Assembly (NCBI GenBank): GCA_013824755.1
Contig: PNOJ01000011.1
Span: 1 to 45,993 of the forward strand
DNA length: 45,993 nt
Direction of reading: 5' to 3'
Origin: Gemmatimonas sp.
Lineage (GTDB): Bacteria > Krumholzibacteriota > Krumholzibacteriia > LZORAL124-64-63
The first letter of the stretch is position 1, and every line of letters begins with the position of its first letter. The translations under genes were made by a program, and so were the position numbers. The notes below the pieces were generated by a model that was not told where the DNA came from, did not search any database, and saw only the letters and a list, made by a program, of their open reading frames with translations. This document shows positions 29,149 to 38,304 of the stretch, one piece after another.

Positions 29149-30387
29149 ATGGAACGCCGCAGGGTAGCGATCACGGGCCTCGGGCTGATCACCGCCGTGG
29201 GCCTCACGCGCGACGAGACGTGGCGCGCGATCCTGGCCGGGACCAACGGCATCGCCCCGATCACGTCCTTCGACACGACGGATCACCGCGTGACCTTCGC
29301 CGGCGAGGTGAAGGGCTTCGACCCGACCGTGGCCATGGACCTCAAGGACGCCCGCAAGGCCGACCGCTACGCCCAGTTCGCGGTCTGCGCCGCGGCCGAG
29401 GCGATGGCCCAGGCCGCGCCCGGCGATGTCGACCCCGAGCGGGCCGGCGTGCTGATCGGCTCGGGCATCGGCGGTTTCCAGACCTTCGAGGAGCAGCACG
29501 CCAAGCTGCTCGAGAAGGGCCCGTCGCGCGTGTCGCCCATGTTCATCCCGATGATGATCGCCGACATGGCCTCGGGCCTGGTCTCGATCGCCCACGGTTT
29601 CCGCGGCCCCAACTACGCCACCGTCTCGGCCTGCGCCTCGGCCGGGCACGCCATCGGCCTGGCGTACGAGCACATCGCCAACGGCACCGCCGACCTGATG
29701 ATCACCGGGGGCAGCGAGGCCAGCGTCTGCCCGATGGCCATGGCCGGCTTCAGCGCCATGAAGGCGCTGTCGACGCGCAACGACGATCCCGCCCACGCCA
29801 GCCGCCCCTTCGACGCCGAGCGCGACGGGTTCGTGCTGGGCGAGGGCGCCGGCATCCTGGTGCTCGAGGAACTGGAGCGCGCCCGCGCCCGCGGCGCCGT
29901 CATCCTGGCCGAAGTGGCCGGCTACGGCATGACCGCCGACGCCTTCCACATGACCCAGCCCGACAACGAGGGCAAGGGCGCGCGCAACGCCATGCGCCTG
30001 GCCGTGGCCGCCGCCGGCCTGGCCCCGACCGACATCGGCTACATCAACGCGCACGGCACCAGCACGCCGTTCAACGACAAGATCGAGACCCTGGCCATCC
30101 GCGACCTCTTCGGCGAGCACGCGCGCCGGCTGGCGGTCTCCTCGACCAAGTCCATGACCGGGCACCTGCTGGGCGCCGCGGGCGGCATCGAGGCCGCCTT
30201 CACCGCCCTGGCGCTGAAGGAAGGGATCCTGCCGCCGACGATCAACTACAGCCATCCCGACCCCGAGTGCGACCTGGACTACTGCCCCAACGCGGCGGTC
30301 CCGCGCACGATCGGGGCGGCGCTGTCGACCTCGCTCGGCTTCGGCGGGCACAACGTGTCCCTGTGCTTGAAACGCTGGCCGGATTGA
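29149..30387 (+). CDS. fabF: 3-oxoacyl-ACP synthase II
   Basis: Condensing enzyme of 412 residues that elongates acyl-ACP with malonyl-ACP. The catalytic triad is visible as C162 (SACASAGHA), H302 (NAHGTSTPFND) and H339 (SMTGHLLGAAGG). The N terminus RRVAITGLGLITAVG and C-terminal TSLGFGGHNVSL are FabF-like. ATG 29149 has AGGGAGG upstream. rnc follows after 23 bases, the usual fabF-rnc order. Confidence 0.96.
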   Translation: MERRRVAITGLGLITAVGLTRDETWRAILAGTNGIAPITSFDTTDHRVTFAGEVKGFDPTVAMDLKDARKADRYAQFAVCAAAEAMAQAAPGDVDPERAGVLIGSGIGGFQTFEEQHAKLLEKGPSRVSPMFIPMMIADMASGLVSIAHGFRGPNYATVSACASAGHAIGLAYEHIANGTADLMITGGSEASVCPMAMAGFSAMKALSTRNDDPAHASRPFDAERDGFVLGEGAGILVLEELERARARGAVILAEVAGYGMTADAFHMTQPDNEGKGARNAMRLAVAAAGLAPTDIGYINAHGTSTPFNDKIETLAIRDLFGEHARRLAVSSTKSMTGHLLGAAGGIEAAFTALALKEGILPPTINYSHPDPECDLDYCPNAAVPRTIGAALSTSLGFGGHNVSLCLKRWPD

Positions 30388-30410
30388 TCCCTGTCGGCCG
30401 GGGAGGCGCC

Positions 30411-31250
30411 ATGGCCTCGTGGCGGCGATTCGTTTCCAGGCTGTTCGCGGGCCCGCGGCGCGGGCGTGCGCCCCGCGGCGCCGCGGGCGAGGCGCCGGCG
30501 CGGCTGGACGCCGAATCCCGCCTGCTGGCCGCCGCCGCCGTCGAGACCATGCTGTCGTACCGCTTCCGCGATCCCTGCCTGCTCGGCCAGGCCCTGGTCC
30601 ACCGCTCCCACCTGCATGCCTACGGCGACGACCGCATCGAAGCCAACGAGCGCCTCGAATTCCTCGGCGACGCCGTGCTGGGTCTGGTCACCAACACCTA
30701 CCTCTTCCGGGAGTACCCGGAACTGGAGGAGGGCGACCTGACCCGCCTGAAGTCGAAGCTCGTCTGCGGGGCGAGCCTGGCCCGGGTGGCGCAGCGCCTC
30801 GAACTGGGCGACCATATCCTGATGAGCCGCGGCGAGGCCGCCACCGGCGGTCGCGACCGCGACAGCATCCTGGCCGACGCCGTCGAGGCGATCATCGGCG
30901 CGGTGTACCTCGACGGCGGCCTCGAGGCGGCCGAGGGCGTCATCGAGCGCTGGCTGTTCGACCACGCGGACGAGATCCTGGAGCACCGCACGCTGGCCAA
31001 CGACAAGAGCCGCCTGCAGGAGATCATCCAGGCCCGCCATCGCGTGCCGCCGCGCTACCGGGTCCTGGAGACGACGGGTCCCGACCACGAGCGCGTCTTC
31101 ACCGTGGAGGTCCTGTTCGGCGACCGCGTGCTGGGGACCGGTCAGGGCGCGAACAAGAAGAGCGCCGAGCAGGAGGCGGCCGGCTGTGCCCTGAAGCGCC
31201 TGGCGCAGGAGCCGTCGTTGCTCGACGCGGCGCCGGACTCCAGATCCTGA
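30411..31250 (+). CDS. rnc: ribonuclease III
   Basis: Protein of 279 residues. The RNase III domain has the signature NERLEFLGDAVL at residues 79-90 and the metal-binding ADAVEAIIGAVYLDGG. The C-terminal double-stranded RNA-binding domain runs from about residue 200 (NDKSRLQEIIQ, then GANKKSAEQEAA). It processes rRNA precursors and structured mRNAs. An N-terminal extension of about 30 Arg/Ala-rich residues precedes the catalytic domain. ATG 30411 has GGGGAGG upstream. Confidence 0.95.
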   Translation: MASWRRFVSRLFAGPRRGRAPRGAAGEAPARLDAESRLLAAAAVETMLSYRFRDPCLLGQALVHRSHLHAYGDDRIEANERLEFLGDAVLGLVTNTYLFREYPELEEGDLTRLKSKLVCGASLARVAQRLELGDHILMSRGEAATGGRDRDSILADAVEAIIGAVYLDGGLEAAEGVIERWLFDHADEILEHRTLANDKSRLQEIIQARHRVPPRYRVLETTGPDHERVFTVEVLFGDRVLGTGQGANKKSAEQEAAGCALKRLAQEPSLLDAAPDSRS

Positions 31251-31265
31251 CGCAAAGGAACGCCC

Positions 31266-33089
31266 TTGCCGCGACACGCGCCGATCACCATCGCCCTGAT
31301 CCTCGCCCTGGCCGCCTGGCCGCTCGTCGCCGCCGCCGTGGTGCCCATGGCCGCGCTGCCCACCGGCGCCTCGCCCGACAGCGCCGGCGCCGAAGCGGGC
31401 GGCGCGGACCTCGACCCCATCCCCCAGGGCGCCACCACCGGCTACATGGTCGGCTCGACCCTTCTGGCCGAGGGCGATCTGGCCGGGGCCCTGCCCTTCC
31501 TGGCCCAGGCCTACCGCATGAGTCCGGACGAGCTGACGTTCGCCCGCACCTACCGCGACGTGCTGCAGGAGATCGGCTACCTGCGCGACGCGACGGACGT
31601 CGCCCGGCGGATCGTGCTGGACCACCCCGACGCCTACGACGGCTGGGAGCGGCTCATCGGCCTGGAGGTGGCCCAGGAGCGTTTCGCCGACGCCCGCGAC
31701 ACCCTGGACGCCTGCCGTCGGGCCCATCCCGACTCGACCCGTCTGGATCTGGTCGAAGCCGAGTTGCTGCTGCGCACGCACGCCTGGGCCGAGGCCATGG
31801 CGGCGTACCGCAAGGCCCTGCCGCGGCATCCCGCCCACCTGGAGCGGATCTACGGGGCGATGGCCGAGCTCGCCTCCCTGCTGAACCGCCCCGAGGAGGC
31901 CGCCGCGCTCTGGACCGAAGGCCTGGTCGCGAAGCCGGCCTCGCGTTCGCTCCGCCTGGGCCGGATCCAGCACCTCGTGGACAACCAGCGCGACGGCGAC
32001 GCCATGACCGTCGCGATCGCGGGCGACAGCATCATGGTCGCGCGCGGGGAGGGCCAAGCCTGGGTCGAACTCACCGCCGGCATGATCGCCCAGGCCGGGC
32101 GCGAGGCCGCGGCCGTCGCCCTGCTGCAGCCGATGTGGGAGCAGGACGCCCTGGACCTCGGCGCGGCGCTCCAGCTGAGCCGCTTGCACGCCCGCGCCGA
32201 CGCCTGGGAGCGGGCCATCGCGCTGGCGCGGGCGATCGTCCAGCGCTGGCCCGAGGCCGCGCGACCGCACCTGTTCCTCGGCGAGTTCCTGGCCGGCCGC
32301 GGCGATCTGGAGGCGGGCGAGGCCGAGATCCGCCGCGCCGTGGCGCTCGGCGACGCCGATCCCGACAACCTGCTGGCCCTGATCTCCATCCTCAGCCGAC
32401 GCCATCCGGACCTGTTCACGGGCCGCGCCTCCGAGCGCGGCGACCAGGGGCCGGTGCGCGAGGTGCGGGAGCTGGCGGACCGGGCGGCGTCGCTGCTGAC
32501 CGAAGACGCCCCGCTCTCGGTGCGGATGATGCTCGGCGCGACGTACCAGGGCCTGGGCGATCACGAGACGTCGATCGTCTTCTACGAGCGCGCCGCCGAG
32601 GATCCCGAGCTGCGACGCAACGCCCTGCTGAACCTCTCGCTGGCCTGCGAGGAGACGGGGCGTCCCGACGCGGCGATGGCGGCCCTGGAAACCCTGCTCG
32701 CGGAGCAACCCGACGACCACGTCGTCCAGAACGCCCTGGGCTACACCCTCGCCGACCACGACCGGGACCTGCCGCGCGCGGAGGGCCTGATCCGCGCCGC
32801 CCTGAAGAGCGAACCCGAGAACCCCGCCTACCTGGATTCCCTGGGCTGGCTGCTGCACCGCAGCGGTCAGCACCTGGACGCCTTCGACTACCTCGTCCGC
32901 GCCGCCAACGCCTTGCCGGAAGACCCGGTGATCCTCGAGCACCTCGGGATGGTGCTGCTGGAACTCGGACGCCACGATCGCGCCTACGAGGTGTTCCTGC
33001 GCGCGCGGGCGTCCGGCGGCGACAGCGCGACCCTCGATGCGGTCCTGAAGGAGCTCCAGCCTGCTGCGACGGAAAGCGGCGCACGATGA
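31266..33089 (+). CDS. secreted or membrane-anchored tetratricopeptide repeat protein
   Basis: Protein of 607 residues starting at TTG 31266 with AAAGGAA upstream. An N-terminal hydrophobic signal (ITIALILALAAWPLVAAA) is followed by a helical repeat region from about residue 55 to the end. It holds roughly a dozen TPR-like units, with the clearest in the last 150 residues (QNALGYTLADHD, YLDSLGWLLHRSG, ILEHLGMVLLELG). The final units resemble those in periplasmic or outer-membrane assembly TPR proteins of Proteobacteria and Bacteroidetes. The stop overlaps the ATG of the next secreted protein. The function is unknown; a scaffold for envelope proteins is the likeliest role. Confidence 0.8.
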   Translation: MPRHAPITIALILALAAWPLVAAAVVPMAALPTGASPDSAGAEAGGADLDPIPQGATTGYMVGSTLLAEGDLAGALPFLAQAYRMSPDELTFARTYRDVLQEIGYLRDATDVARRIVLDHPDAYDGWERLIGLEVAQERFADARDTLDACRRAHPDSTRLDLVEAELLLRTHAWAEAMAAYRKALPRHPAHLERIYGAMAELASLLNRPEEAAALWTEGLVAKPASRSLRLGRIQHLVDNQRDGDAMTVAIAGDSIMVARGEGQAWVELTAGMIAQAGREAAAVALLQPMWEQDALDLGAALQLSRLHARADAWERAIALARAIVQRWPEAARPHLFLGEFLAGRGDLEAGEAEIRRAVALGDADPDNLLALISILSRRHPDLFTGRASERGDQGPVREVRELADRAASLLTEDAPLSVRMMLGATYQGLGDHETSIVFYERAAEDPELRRNALLNLSLACEETGRPDAAMAALETLLAEQPDDHVVQNALGYTLADHDRDLPRAEGLIRAALKSEPENPAYLDSLGWLLHRSGQHLDAFDYLVRAANALPEDPVILEHLGMVLLELGRHDRAYEVFLRARASGGDSATLDAVLKELQPAATESGAR

Positions 33090-33853
33090 GACGGCGCCAG
33101 CGGACAGCCGTCGCCGTGTTCGTGGCCGGTTGGCTCGGCGTCGCCGCCGCCGCCGAACCGGAGCCGACGACGTGCGACCTGGACTTCGGCGTCACCGGCT
33201 GGCGGATCGAGGCCCCGGTGGGGGAGGCCCTCGGCACCGCGGCCTGGGTGCGCTGCCCCGACGGAGCCTGGCGCCTCGACCTGGCGCGGACCGAGCCCGG
33301 CGATCCCGAGACCGGGACGGCGGCGGCGGTCCTGGGCCGTCTGGGGGAGGGCTGGACGGCGGTCGCGCCGGGCGACGGTTCGGTCGTCCTGCAGGCCTGG
33401 GACGGACCCCTGCGCACGCTCGAACCTGCGCAGGCCGAGCGGCTCGCCGCCCTGCTCGCGCTGGCGACCGCCGGGAGCGATCCGGTTCGCGCGGCGGTCG
33501 CGCCGGCCGTCTGGCGGGAACGGCCCGCCGGCGCCGTCGGCGCCGGGCGCACGCCCTGGGAGGTCCGCGCGTCCCGGGCGGCCCCGCGCCTGCTGGTCTG
33601 GCCTCCCGACGACGGGGGAGGCTCGCCCCTCGCCCGCGACCTCGCTCAGCGGGGCCTGGGTCGCGGCGGCGCCGGCGAGAGCTGGCGCGTGGACATCGCC
33701 CCGGACGGCGGCGTGCGGCTCGAATCGCGGCGCCACGCGGCGACCCTCGCGCTGGAGCCGCCCCGGCTGGACTCGCGGCGGGGAGACCCCTTCGACGTGC
33801 TGCTGCCCCTGTGGCCCCTGGGCGAGGTCCTCGACGAAAGCGCCGGCCGATGA
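33086..33853 (+). CDS. secreted protein of unknown function
   Basis: Protein of 255 residues with a signal peptide (Arg-rich start, VAVFVAGWLGVAAAA, cleavage near residue 22). The rest is rich in short beta-prone stretches (SWRVDIAPDGGVRLESRRH, ATLALEP) and contains two cysteines near the N terminus (TCDLDF and RCPDG) that could form a disulfide. The C-terminal DPFDVLLPLWPLGEVL pattern, together with the SGAR-overlapping TPR gene, is faintly reminiscent of LolB/DUF-type outer-membrane lipoprotein-insertion proteins, but there is no lipobox and I do not recognise the family. The ATG overlaps the TPR stop, and the gene's own stop overlaps the sigma-factor ATG. Confidence 0.7.
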   Translation: MRRRQRTAVAVFVAGWLGVAAAAEPEPTTCDLDFGVTGWRIEAPVGEALGTAAWVRCPDGAWRLDLARTEPGDPETGTAAAVLGRLGEGWTAVAPGDGSVVLQAWDGPLRTLEPAQAERLAALLALATAGSDPVRAAVAPAVWRERPAGAVGAGRTPWEVRASRAAPRLLVWPPDDGGGSPLARDLAQRGLGRGGAGESWRVDIAPDGGVRLESRRHAATLALEPPRLDSRRGDPFDVLLPLWPLGEVLDESAGR

Positions 33854-34638
33854 GCCGCCCCGACGATTCCGACGGGAACCGGCGCGACGCCCCCGGTGTT
33901 GACCCCCCTGCCGTCGACACCCCCCCCGCCGCCAGGAGCGACACGGTGTACCTGAACGAGAAGCATCCCGATCCCGGCCGTCACGGCCCGCTCGCCTGGA
34001 CCGAGCAGCGTGACGAGGATCTGATCGCGCTCGTGCAGCAGGGCCAGAAGCGCGCCTACGACGAACTGGTGCGGCGGTACCGGGGGCGGCTGTACAGCTT
34101 CATCCTGCGGATGGTGGGGGACCCCGTCGAGGCGGAGGAACTCGCCCAGGACACCCTGATCCGCGCGTACATCCACGCGGACAAGTACCGCGAGATCGCG
34201 CGCTTCTCCACCTGGCTGTTCACCATCGCCACCAACCTGGTGCGCAACCGGGTGCGCAAGCAGAAGCGTCAGCCGAAGATGCTCGTGCTGGACCCCGCGC
34301 CCGAGGACGACGGCGACATCCCGCTGGATCCGGCCGACCCCGTGGCCGATCCCACGCGCGAGCTCGAGGGCCGCGAGCTGGGCCGGCTGATCGCCGAGGC
34401 GACCAGCCGCATCCCCGAGCGGTACCGGGTGCCGTTCCTGCTGCGCGAGGTGGAACAGCTCTCCTACGAGGAGATCCAGCAGGTCACCGGCCTGAAGCTC
34501 GGCACCGTGCGCTCGCGCATCAACCGCGCCCGGACCCGCTTCCGCCAGAACATCAAGCCCTTGCTGCGCAACGAGGACCTGCTCGCCGAACTCGAGCTCC
34601 TCGAGGCCAGGATGGAACAAGACAACCAGGACGCGTGA
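33850..34638 (+). CDS. RNA polymerase sigma factor, ECF (SigE/RpoE-like)
   Basis: Protein of 262 residues. Region 2 lies at about residues 58-130 (DEDLIALVQQGQKRAYDELVR, EAEELAQDTLIRAY, FSTWLFTIATNLVRN). An acidic, Pro/Asp-rich linker follows. Region 4 lies at about residues 180-235 (IPERYRVPFLLREVE, LSYEEIQQVTGLKLGTVRSR). It has an unusual 55-residue hydrophilic N-terminal extension with a Pro-rich run. The ATG at 33850 overlaps the upstream stop, and the anti-sigma gene follows after 22 bases, so they are made together. The operon content suggests an envelope-stress or envelope-biogenesis regulon, which is inference. Confidence 0.93.
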   Translation: MSRPDDSDGNRRDAPGVDPPAVDTPPAARSDTVYLNEKHPDPGRHGPLAWTEQRDEDLIALVQQGQKRAYDELVRRYRGRLYSFILRMVGDPVEAEELAQDTLIRAYIHADKYREIARFSTWLFTIATNLVRNRVRKQKRQPKMLVLDPAPEDDGDIPLDPADPVADPTRELEGRELGRLIAEATSRIPERYRVPFLLREVEQLSYEEIQQVTGLKLGTVRSRINRARTRFRQNIKPLLRNEDLLAELELLEARMEQDNQDA

Positions 34639-34660
34639 CGACGTCGAGGAGGACATCCCC

Positions 34661-35434
34661 ATGCTCTGCCGCACGGCACGACGGTTGATCAGCCAGGAAA
34701 TGGACGGGATGCTGCCCGCCGAGAAGACGCCGGCCTTCGAGGAGCACCTCGGCCGCTGCGGCGAGTGCCGCGATCATCGCGCCGAGCTCGGCGTCGGTCG
34801 CCGCCTGCTGCAGGCGACCGCCGCGTCGCCCGCCGATTCCTTCGAGTGGAAGCTCCAGCTGCGCCTCAACCGCGCCCTGCAGGAAGCCGCCGCGACCAGG
34901 ACCGTGCCCTGGGAGGACGCGCCCCGCAACGCCGCCGGCTGGTGGCGCGGCTTCGCCGCCTCCTCGCTGGCCGGCGTGGCCGTGACCGCGCTCGTGGCCG
35001 TGCTGGTCTGGCCCTCCGGCCCGCGCTCGGTGGAGTCGTCCGCCCGACCGGCGGCGACCCTGGCCGCGGCCGAGACGCCCACCGCCTCGCCGACGACGTC
35101 CTCGCGCCTGGTGACGGACCTCTCGGACCGCCTGCCCCTGACCGGAACCCGCAACCGCGGCACGGCGCTCAGCGGCGGCTTCCTCGGCCGGCCGGTCAGC
35201 CAGGGCCTCCTGGCCGACCGCGCGCGCACCGGGGAGCGCCTGCAGCCGGTCTCCCTGCCGTCCGGCATGCTGTCCGGCCTCGACGACGCCGCCGCCCTGC
35301 GCGCCGAGAACGCCCGCCTGCGCGCCGGCCTGATCGGCCTGCGCGACGAGAACAAGACACTAAAGGCGTTGCTCGCCGCCCGCGGCATCGCGTACCTTGA
35401 TGCGGACAGCCAAGGCCGGAGCCCGGGTCGCTGA
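34661..35434 (+). CDS. zinc-binding anti-sigma factor with membrane anchor and C-terminal coiled coil
   Basis: Protein of 257 residues. The N-terminal ZAS motif is complete: C3, H29, C33 and C36 in the C-x25-H-x3-C-x2-C arrangement. A transmembrane helix follows at about residues 95-116 ([20 protein letters not shown]), then a Thr/Ala/Pro-rich extracytoplasmic part, and a leucine-zipper-like segment at about residues 208-240 ([20 protein letters not shown]). ZAS proteins bind the partner ECF sigma factor and release it on redox or proteolytic signals. The extracytoplasmic coiled coil could sense or dimerise, which is inference. ATG 34661 has GGAGGAC upstream. Confidence 0.9.
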   Translation: MLCRTARRLISQEMDGMLPAEKTPAFEEHLGRCGECRDHRAELGVGRRLLQATAASPADSFEWKLQLRLNRALQEAAATRTVPWEDAPRNAAGWWRGFAASSLAGVAVTALVAVLVWPSGPRSVESSARPAATLAAAETPTASPTTSSRLVTDLSDRLPLTGTRNRGTALSGGFLGRPVSQGLLADRARTGERLQPVSLPSGMLSGLDDAAALRAENARLRAGLIGLRDENKTLKALLAARGIAYLDADSQGRSPGR

Positions 35435-35455
35435 TCGTCCGTTGCGAGGTACGCC

Positions 35456-36514
35456 GTGATCCCCATCCGCCATGCCGCCGCGATCCTCGGGGCGGCAGGC
35501 TTGTGTCTGGCCCTGTCGCTGACCGGCTGCGGCGGCGGCGGCAAGAACGCCATGGTCTCGGCCGTCGGCTCGTACGGCGACGTGGCGCTCGTGGTGTCCG
35601 ACCCGCAGCTCGATCCCCTGCTGGAGCGGGCGCGCGGCCTGCTGTCGCCGGACGAGAAGTTCGTCCTGAAGTCCGAGCCCACGTACCGCTTCCGCACCTT
35701 CGCCGGCGGGAAATGGAGCGGCGCCCGCAACTACCGCAACGTGATCGTGGCGGTGCGCTGGGGCGACGGCGGTCCCGTCCAGGGCGCGGTCAAGCGGCTG
35801 CTGCCCAAGGAAGCCCTGAAACGAGCCCTGTCGGGTCGCGGCGAGGTCTTCACCGTGCGCAACCCCTGGCTCCACGGCCAGGTGGCGTTCGTCGCGGTGG
35901 CGAAGGACGCCGACGCGCTGGTCACGCTCCTGAACCGCCGGGCGCCGTCGATGCGCGACACCCTGGCCGCCGACATCGACCGCCGCATCGTCGCCGACCA
36001 CCGCGCGCAGGGCCTGCTCGCGGACCCCGCCGCCCGCCAGTGGCGGCGCTTCGGCTTCTCCGTCGAACTGCCGGCCGCCTACCGCGAGAACCAGTGCGAG
36101 CCCGGCGGCTTCCCCGGCGTCGAGTGGCTGCGCACCGACGGCTCCACGCGCGGCCTGACGGTCAGCTGGGAGGCCGCCGCCGACCCGCAAGCCCGCCTCG
36201 CGGACCAGCGCGCGCTGGTCGCCATGCGGGAGCGGCTGGGCGCGGCGCTGCACCAGGAGACGATCGACCCCGCGTCCTTCGAGTGGTCGCAGGAGACGGT
36301 GGCCGGCCTGCCCGCCGTCAAGCTCGCCGGCAGCTGGGTCGACGCCAAGACCCAGGTCGGCGGCCCGTTCCGCTGCTACTTCCTGGCCGCGCCCGACGGC
36401 GGCCGCGTCTACTGCTTCGACCTGCTCGTCTACGCGCCGCAGCTCGAGAAGATGGACGATTTCCGCCGCCTGCGGGCCGTGCTGGAGACCGTCTCCTTCC
36501 GCGAACCCGCCTGA
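35456..36514 (+). CDS. outer-membrane lipoprotein, DUF4837-like
   Basis: Protein of 352 residues starting at GTG 35456. The signal ends in a lipobox (LTGC, C25) followed by GGGGG, so it is a predicted lipoprotein. After that, [12 protein letters not shown], a Glu-rich strand, [26 protein letters not shown] and the C-terminal [17 protein letters not shown] resemble the pattern of DUF4837, a family of unknown function in the FCB group. I recall the family by pattern and have not searched. Two cysteines near the C terminus (RCYF, YCFD) may form a disulfide. It sits between the anti-sigma and slipin genes. Confidence 0.65.
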   Translation: MIPIRHAAAILGAAGLCLALSLTGCGGGGKNAMVSAVGSYGDVALVVSDPQLDPLLERARGLLSPDEKFVLKSEPTYRFRTFAGGKWSGARNYRNVIVAVRWGDGGPVQGAVKRLLPKEALKRALSGRGEVFTVRNPWLHGQVAFVAVAKDADALVTLLNRRAPSMRDTLAADIDRRIVADHRAQGLLADPAARQWRRFGFSVELPAAYRENQCEPGGFPGVEWLRTDGSTRGLTVSWEAAADPQARLADQRALVAMRERLGAALHQETIDPASFEWSQETVAGLPAVKLAGSWVDAKTQVGGPFRCYFLAAPDGGRVYCFDLLVYAPQLEKMDDFRRLRAVLETVSFREPA

Positions 36515-36528
36515 ACCCGGAGGCCCCC

Positions 36529-37311
36529 ATGCAGTTCCTGACCCTGTCCTTCCTGCCCGTCCTGATGCTGGTGCTCTTCATGCTGGCCAACTCGCTGCGC
36601 GTGCTGCGCGAGTACGAGCGCGGGGTGATCTTCCGCCTGGGCCGCCTGCAGCGCGTCAAGGGGCCGGGCCTGATCCTGCTGATCCCGCTGATCGACCGGA
36701 TGGTGAAGGTCAGCCTGCGCATCATCCCGATGGACGTGCCGCCGCAGGACGTGATCACCAAGGACAACGTCTCGGTCAAGGTGAACGCCGTCATCTACTT
36801 CAAGGTGGTGTCGCCCGAGATGGCCATCATCGGCGTCGAGGACTACCTGTACGCCACCTCGCAGGTCGCCCAGACGACCCTGCGCAGCGTCATGGGCCAG
36901 GTCGAGATGGACGACCTGCTGTCCGAGCGCAACAAGCTCAACCTGCAGATCCGCGAGATCATCGACAAGGCGACCGAGCCCTGGGGCGTCGAGGTCAGCA
37001 CCGTCGAGATCAAGGACGTCGACCTGCCCCAGGAGATGCGGCGCGCCATGGCCCGCCAGGCCGAGGCCGAGCGCGAGCGGCGCTCCAAGGTCATCCACGC
37101 CGACGGCGAGTTCCAGGCCAGCCAGAAGCTGGCCGAGGCCGCCGTGGTCATCTCGAGCGACCCCTCGGCCATCGTGCTGCGCTACCTGCAGACCCTGAGC
37201 GAGATCGCCCGCGAGAACAACTCGACGACGATCTTCCCGGTGCCGATCGACCTCTTCAGGCACTTCGCGTCCAAGCCCGCGGAGCCCAAAACCGCGGAGA
37301 CCAAGCCGTGA
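36529..37311 (+). CDS. SPFH/stomatin-like (slipin) membrane protein
   Basis: Protein of 260 residues. An N-terminal hydrophobic hairpin (residues 5-22, [17 protein letters not shown]) anchors it. An SPFH domain runs from about residue 27 to 180 ([39 protein letters not shown]), and a charged helical tail ([14 protein letters not shown]) leads to the C-terminal [15 protein letters not shown] that ends bacterial slipins. Slipins form membrane microdomains and regulate proteases. The usual partner NfeD protease/OB protein is not next to it; the neighbours are the lipoprotein and a barrel protein. ATG 36529 has GGAGG upstream. Confidence 0.92.
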   Translation: MQFLTLSFLPVLMLVLFMLANSLRVLREYERGVIFRLGRLQRVKGPGLILLIPLIDRMVKVSLRIIPMDVPPQDVITKDNVSVKVNAVIYFKVVSPEMAIIGVEDYLYATSQVAQTTLRSVMGQVEMDDLLSERNKLNLQIREIIDKATEPWGVEVSTVEIKDVDLPQEMRRAMARQAEAERERRSKVIHADGEFQASQKLAEAAVVISSDPSAIVLRYLQTLSEIARENNSTTIFPVPIDLFRHFASKPAEPKTAETKP

Positions 37312-38072
37312 CCGGGGCCCGCCTGCGAAGCCTGACCGCGTCCGTGCTGGCGCTGACCCTGTCCCTGGCCGGCGCCGCGTCGGCGCAGGACCCGCCACGG
37401 CGCGCCGTCAGCGGCCGGACCGCCGCGACCGTGAGCGACGTGGAGTCGGTGACGACGGAGATCAGTTGGTGCTTCGGCGTCGCCTCGGGCGTGCTGGCCG
37501 GCGGGGACCTGTTCCAGGTGGCGAACGACTTGACGGTGCCCTGGTCGCCGCCCGCCGGCGGCGCCGACTTCAACGCCAAGCGCTTCACCGTGACCCTGGA
37601 CGAGGCGGCGGCCTTCGGCCTCACGGCCGCCAAGCGCCTGACGCCGCGCGGGTGGCTGCGCCTCGACCTGACGGCCGGCCGGATGGACGCCGCCGCTCTG
37701 GCCAACGACTCCCAGTTCGTCACGCCGGTGCTGTACGACCGCTGGAACGTGGTGCAGCTGGACCTCGCCTGGGAGCAGCGCCTGACCGACACCCGCCTGC
37801 AGCCCCTGCTGCGGGCCGGCCTGTCCTACACGGGGATCAGCGCCACGGCCGACGCGGCCGACCAGAGCGTGCCGGGCCTGCTGCTGGGGGCGGGGTTCGC
37901 GTACCGCGGGGGCCCCCGCTGGTCCCTGGGCCTCGACCTCGCCGACCACATCCAGCAGTTCACCCTGGACGGCCTGCCGGCGGAACAGGACTTCCCGGCC
38001 TCGTCCGACTACCGCGAATTCGGCCCCCAGCACCTGGTGACCGTGACCGCCAGGTTGATCGCGAATTTCTAG
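37308..38072 (+). CDS. outer-membrane beta-barrel protein of unknown function
   Basis: Protein of 254 residues starting at GTG 37308, which overlaps the slipin stop. Signal peptide about residues 1-26 ([14 protein letters not shown]). The mature part has alternating strands with aromatic ends ([42 protein letters not shown]) and ends in a C-terminal phenylalanine (TARLIANF), the recognition mark of BAM substrates. It looks like an 8-stranded OmpA/OmpW-type barrel. The upstream sigma/anti-sigma genes suggest it may be part of the same regulon. I do not recognise a named family. Confidence 0.68.
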   Translation: MTGARLRSLTASVLALTLSLAGAASAQDPPRRAVSGRTAATVSDVESVTTEISWCFGVASGVLAGGDLFQVANDLTVPWSPPAGGADFNAKRFTVTLDEAAAFGLTAAKRLTPRGWLRLDLTAGRMDAAALANDSQFVTPVLYDRWNVVQLDLAWEQRLTDTRLQPLLRAGLSYTGISATADAADQSVPGLLLGAGFAYRGGPRWSLGLDLADHIQQFTLDGLPAEQDFPASSDYREFGPQHLVTVTARLIANF

Positions 38073-38304
38073 GATCATGACGATAACGTAAATTATCACG
38101 GATCGAGTCGAGCCGGCGAAACCGAAACCGATTTGTGAAACACATCCTGCAACAAGATGCGGGGCCGTCGGTTAAGAACCGCTCGCCGTGCGAGGCGCGA
38201 GGCGCCGAACCGAATACAGGTTGCTTCGCGGGCTCGGAACATTATCATTGACGGTTCACTCCGGATTCCCGGAGCTCCGATGTCCCGACCTGTTGGGAGA
38301 TTCC
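38073..38304 (+). promoter_or_regulatory. AT-richer region and promoter before the ParA-like gene
   Basis: This 232-base gap has no gene. It contains a GATAA-cgtaaa-TTATC inverted repeat near the stop of the barrel gene (about 38083-38098), a CTCCGG-ATTC-CCGGAG hairpin (about 38260-38275), and a candidate promoter TTGCTT (38221-38226)-16-TATCAT (38243-38248). It is clearly more AT-rich than its surroundings. Confidence 0.5.

Noticed and set aside
30279-32975. Very long minus-strand open frame opposite fabF, rnc and the TPR gene
   Set aside because: Same compositional artefact; the plus-strand products are unmistakable (RNase III, TPR repeats).
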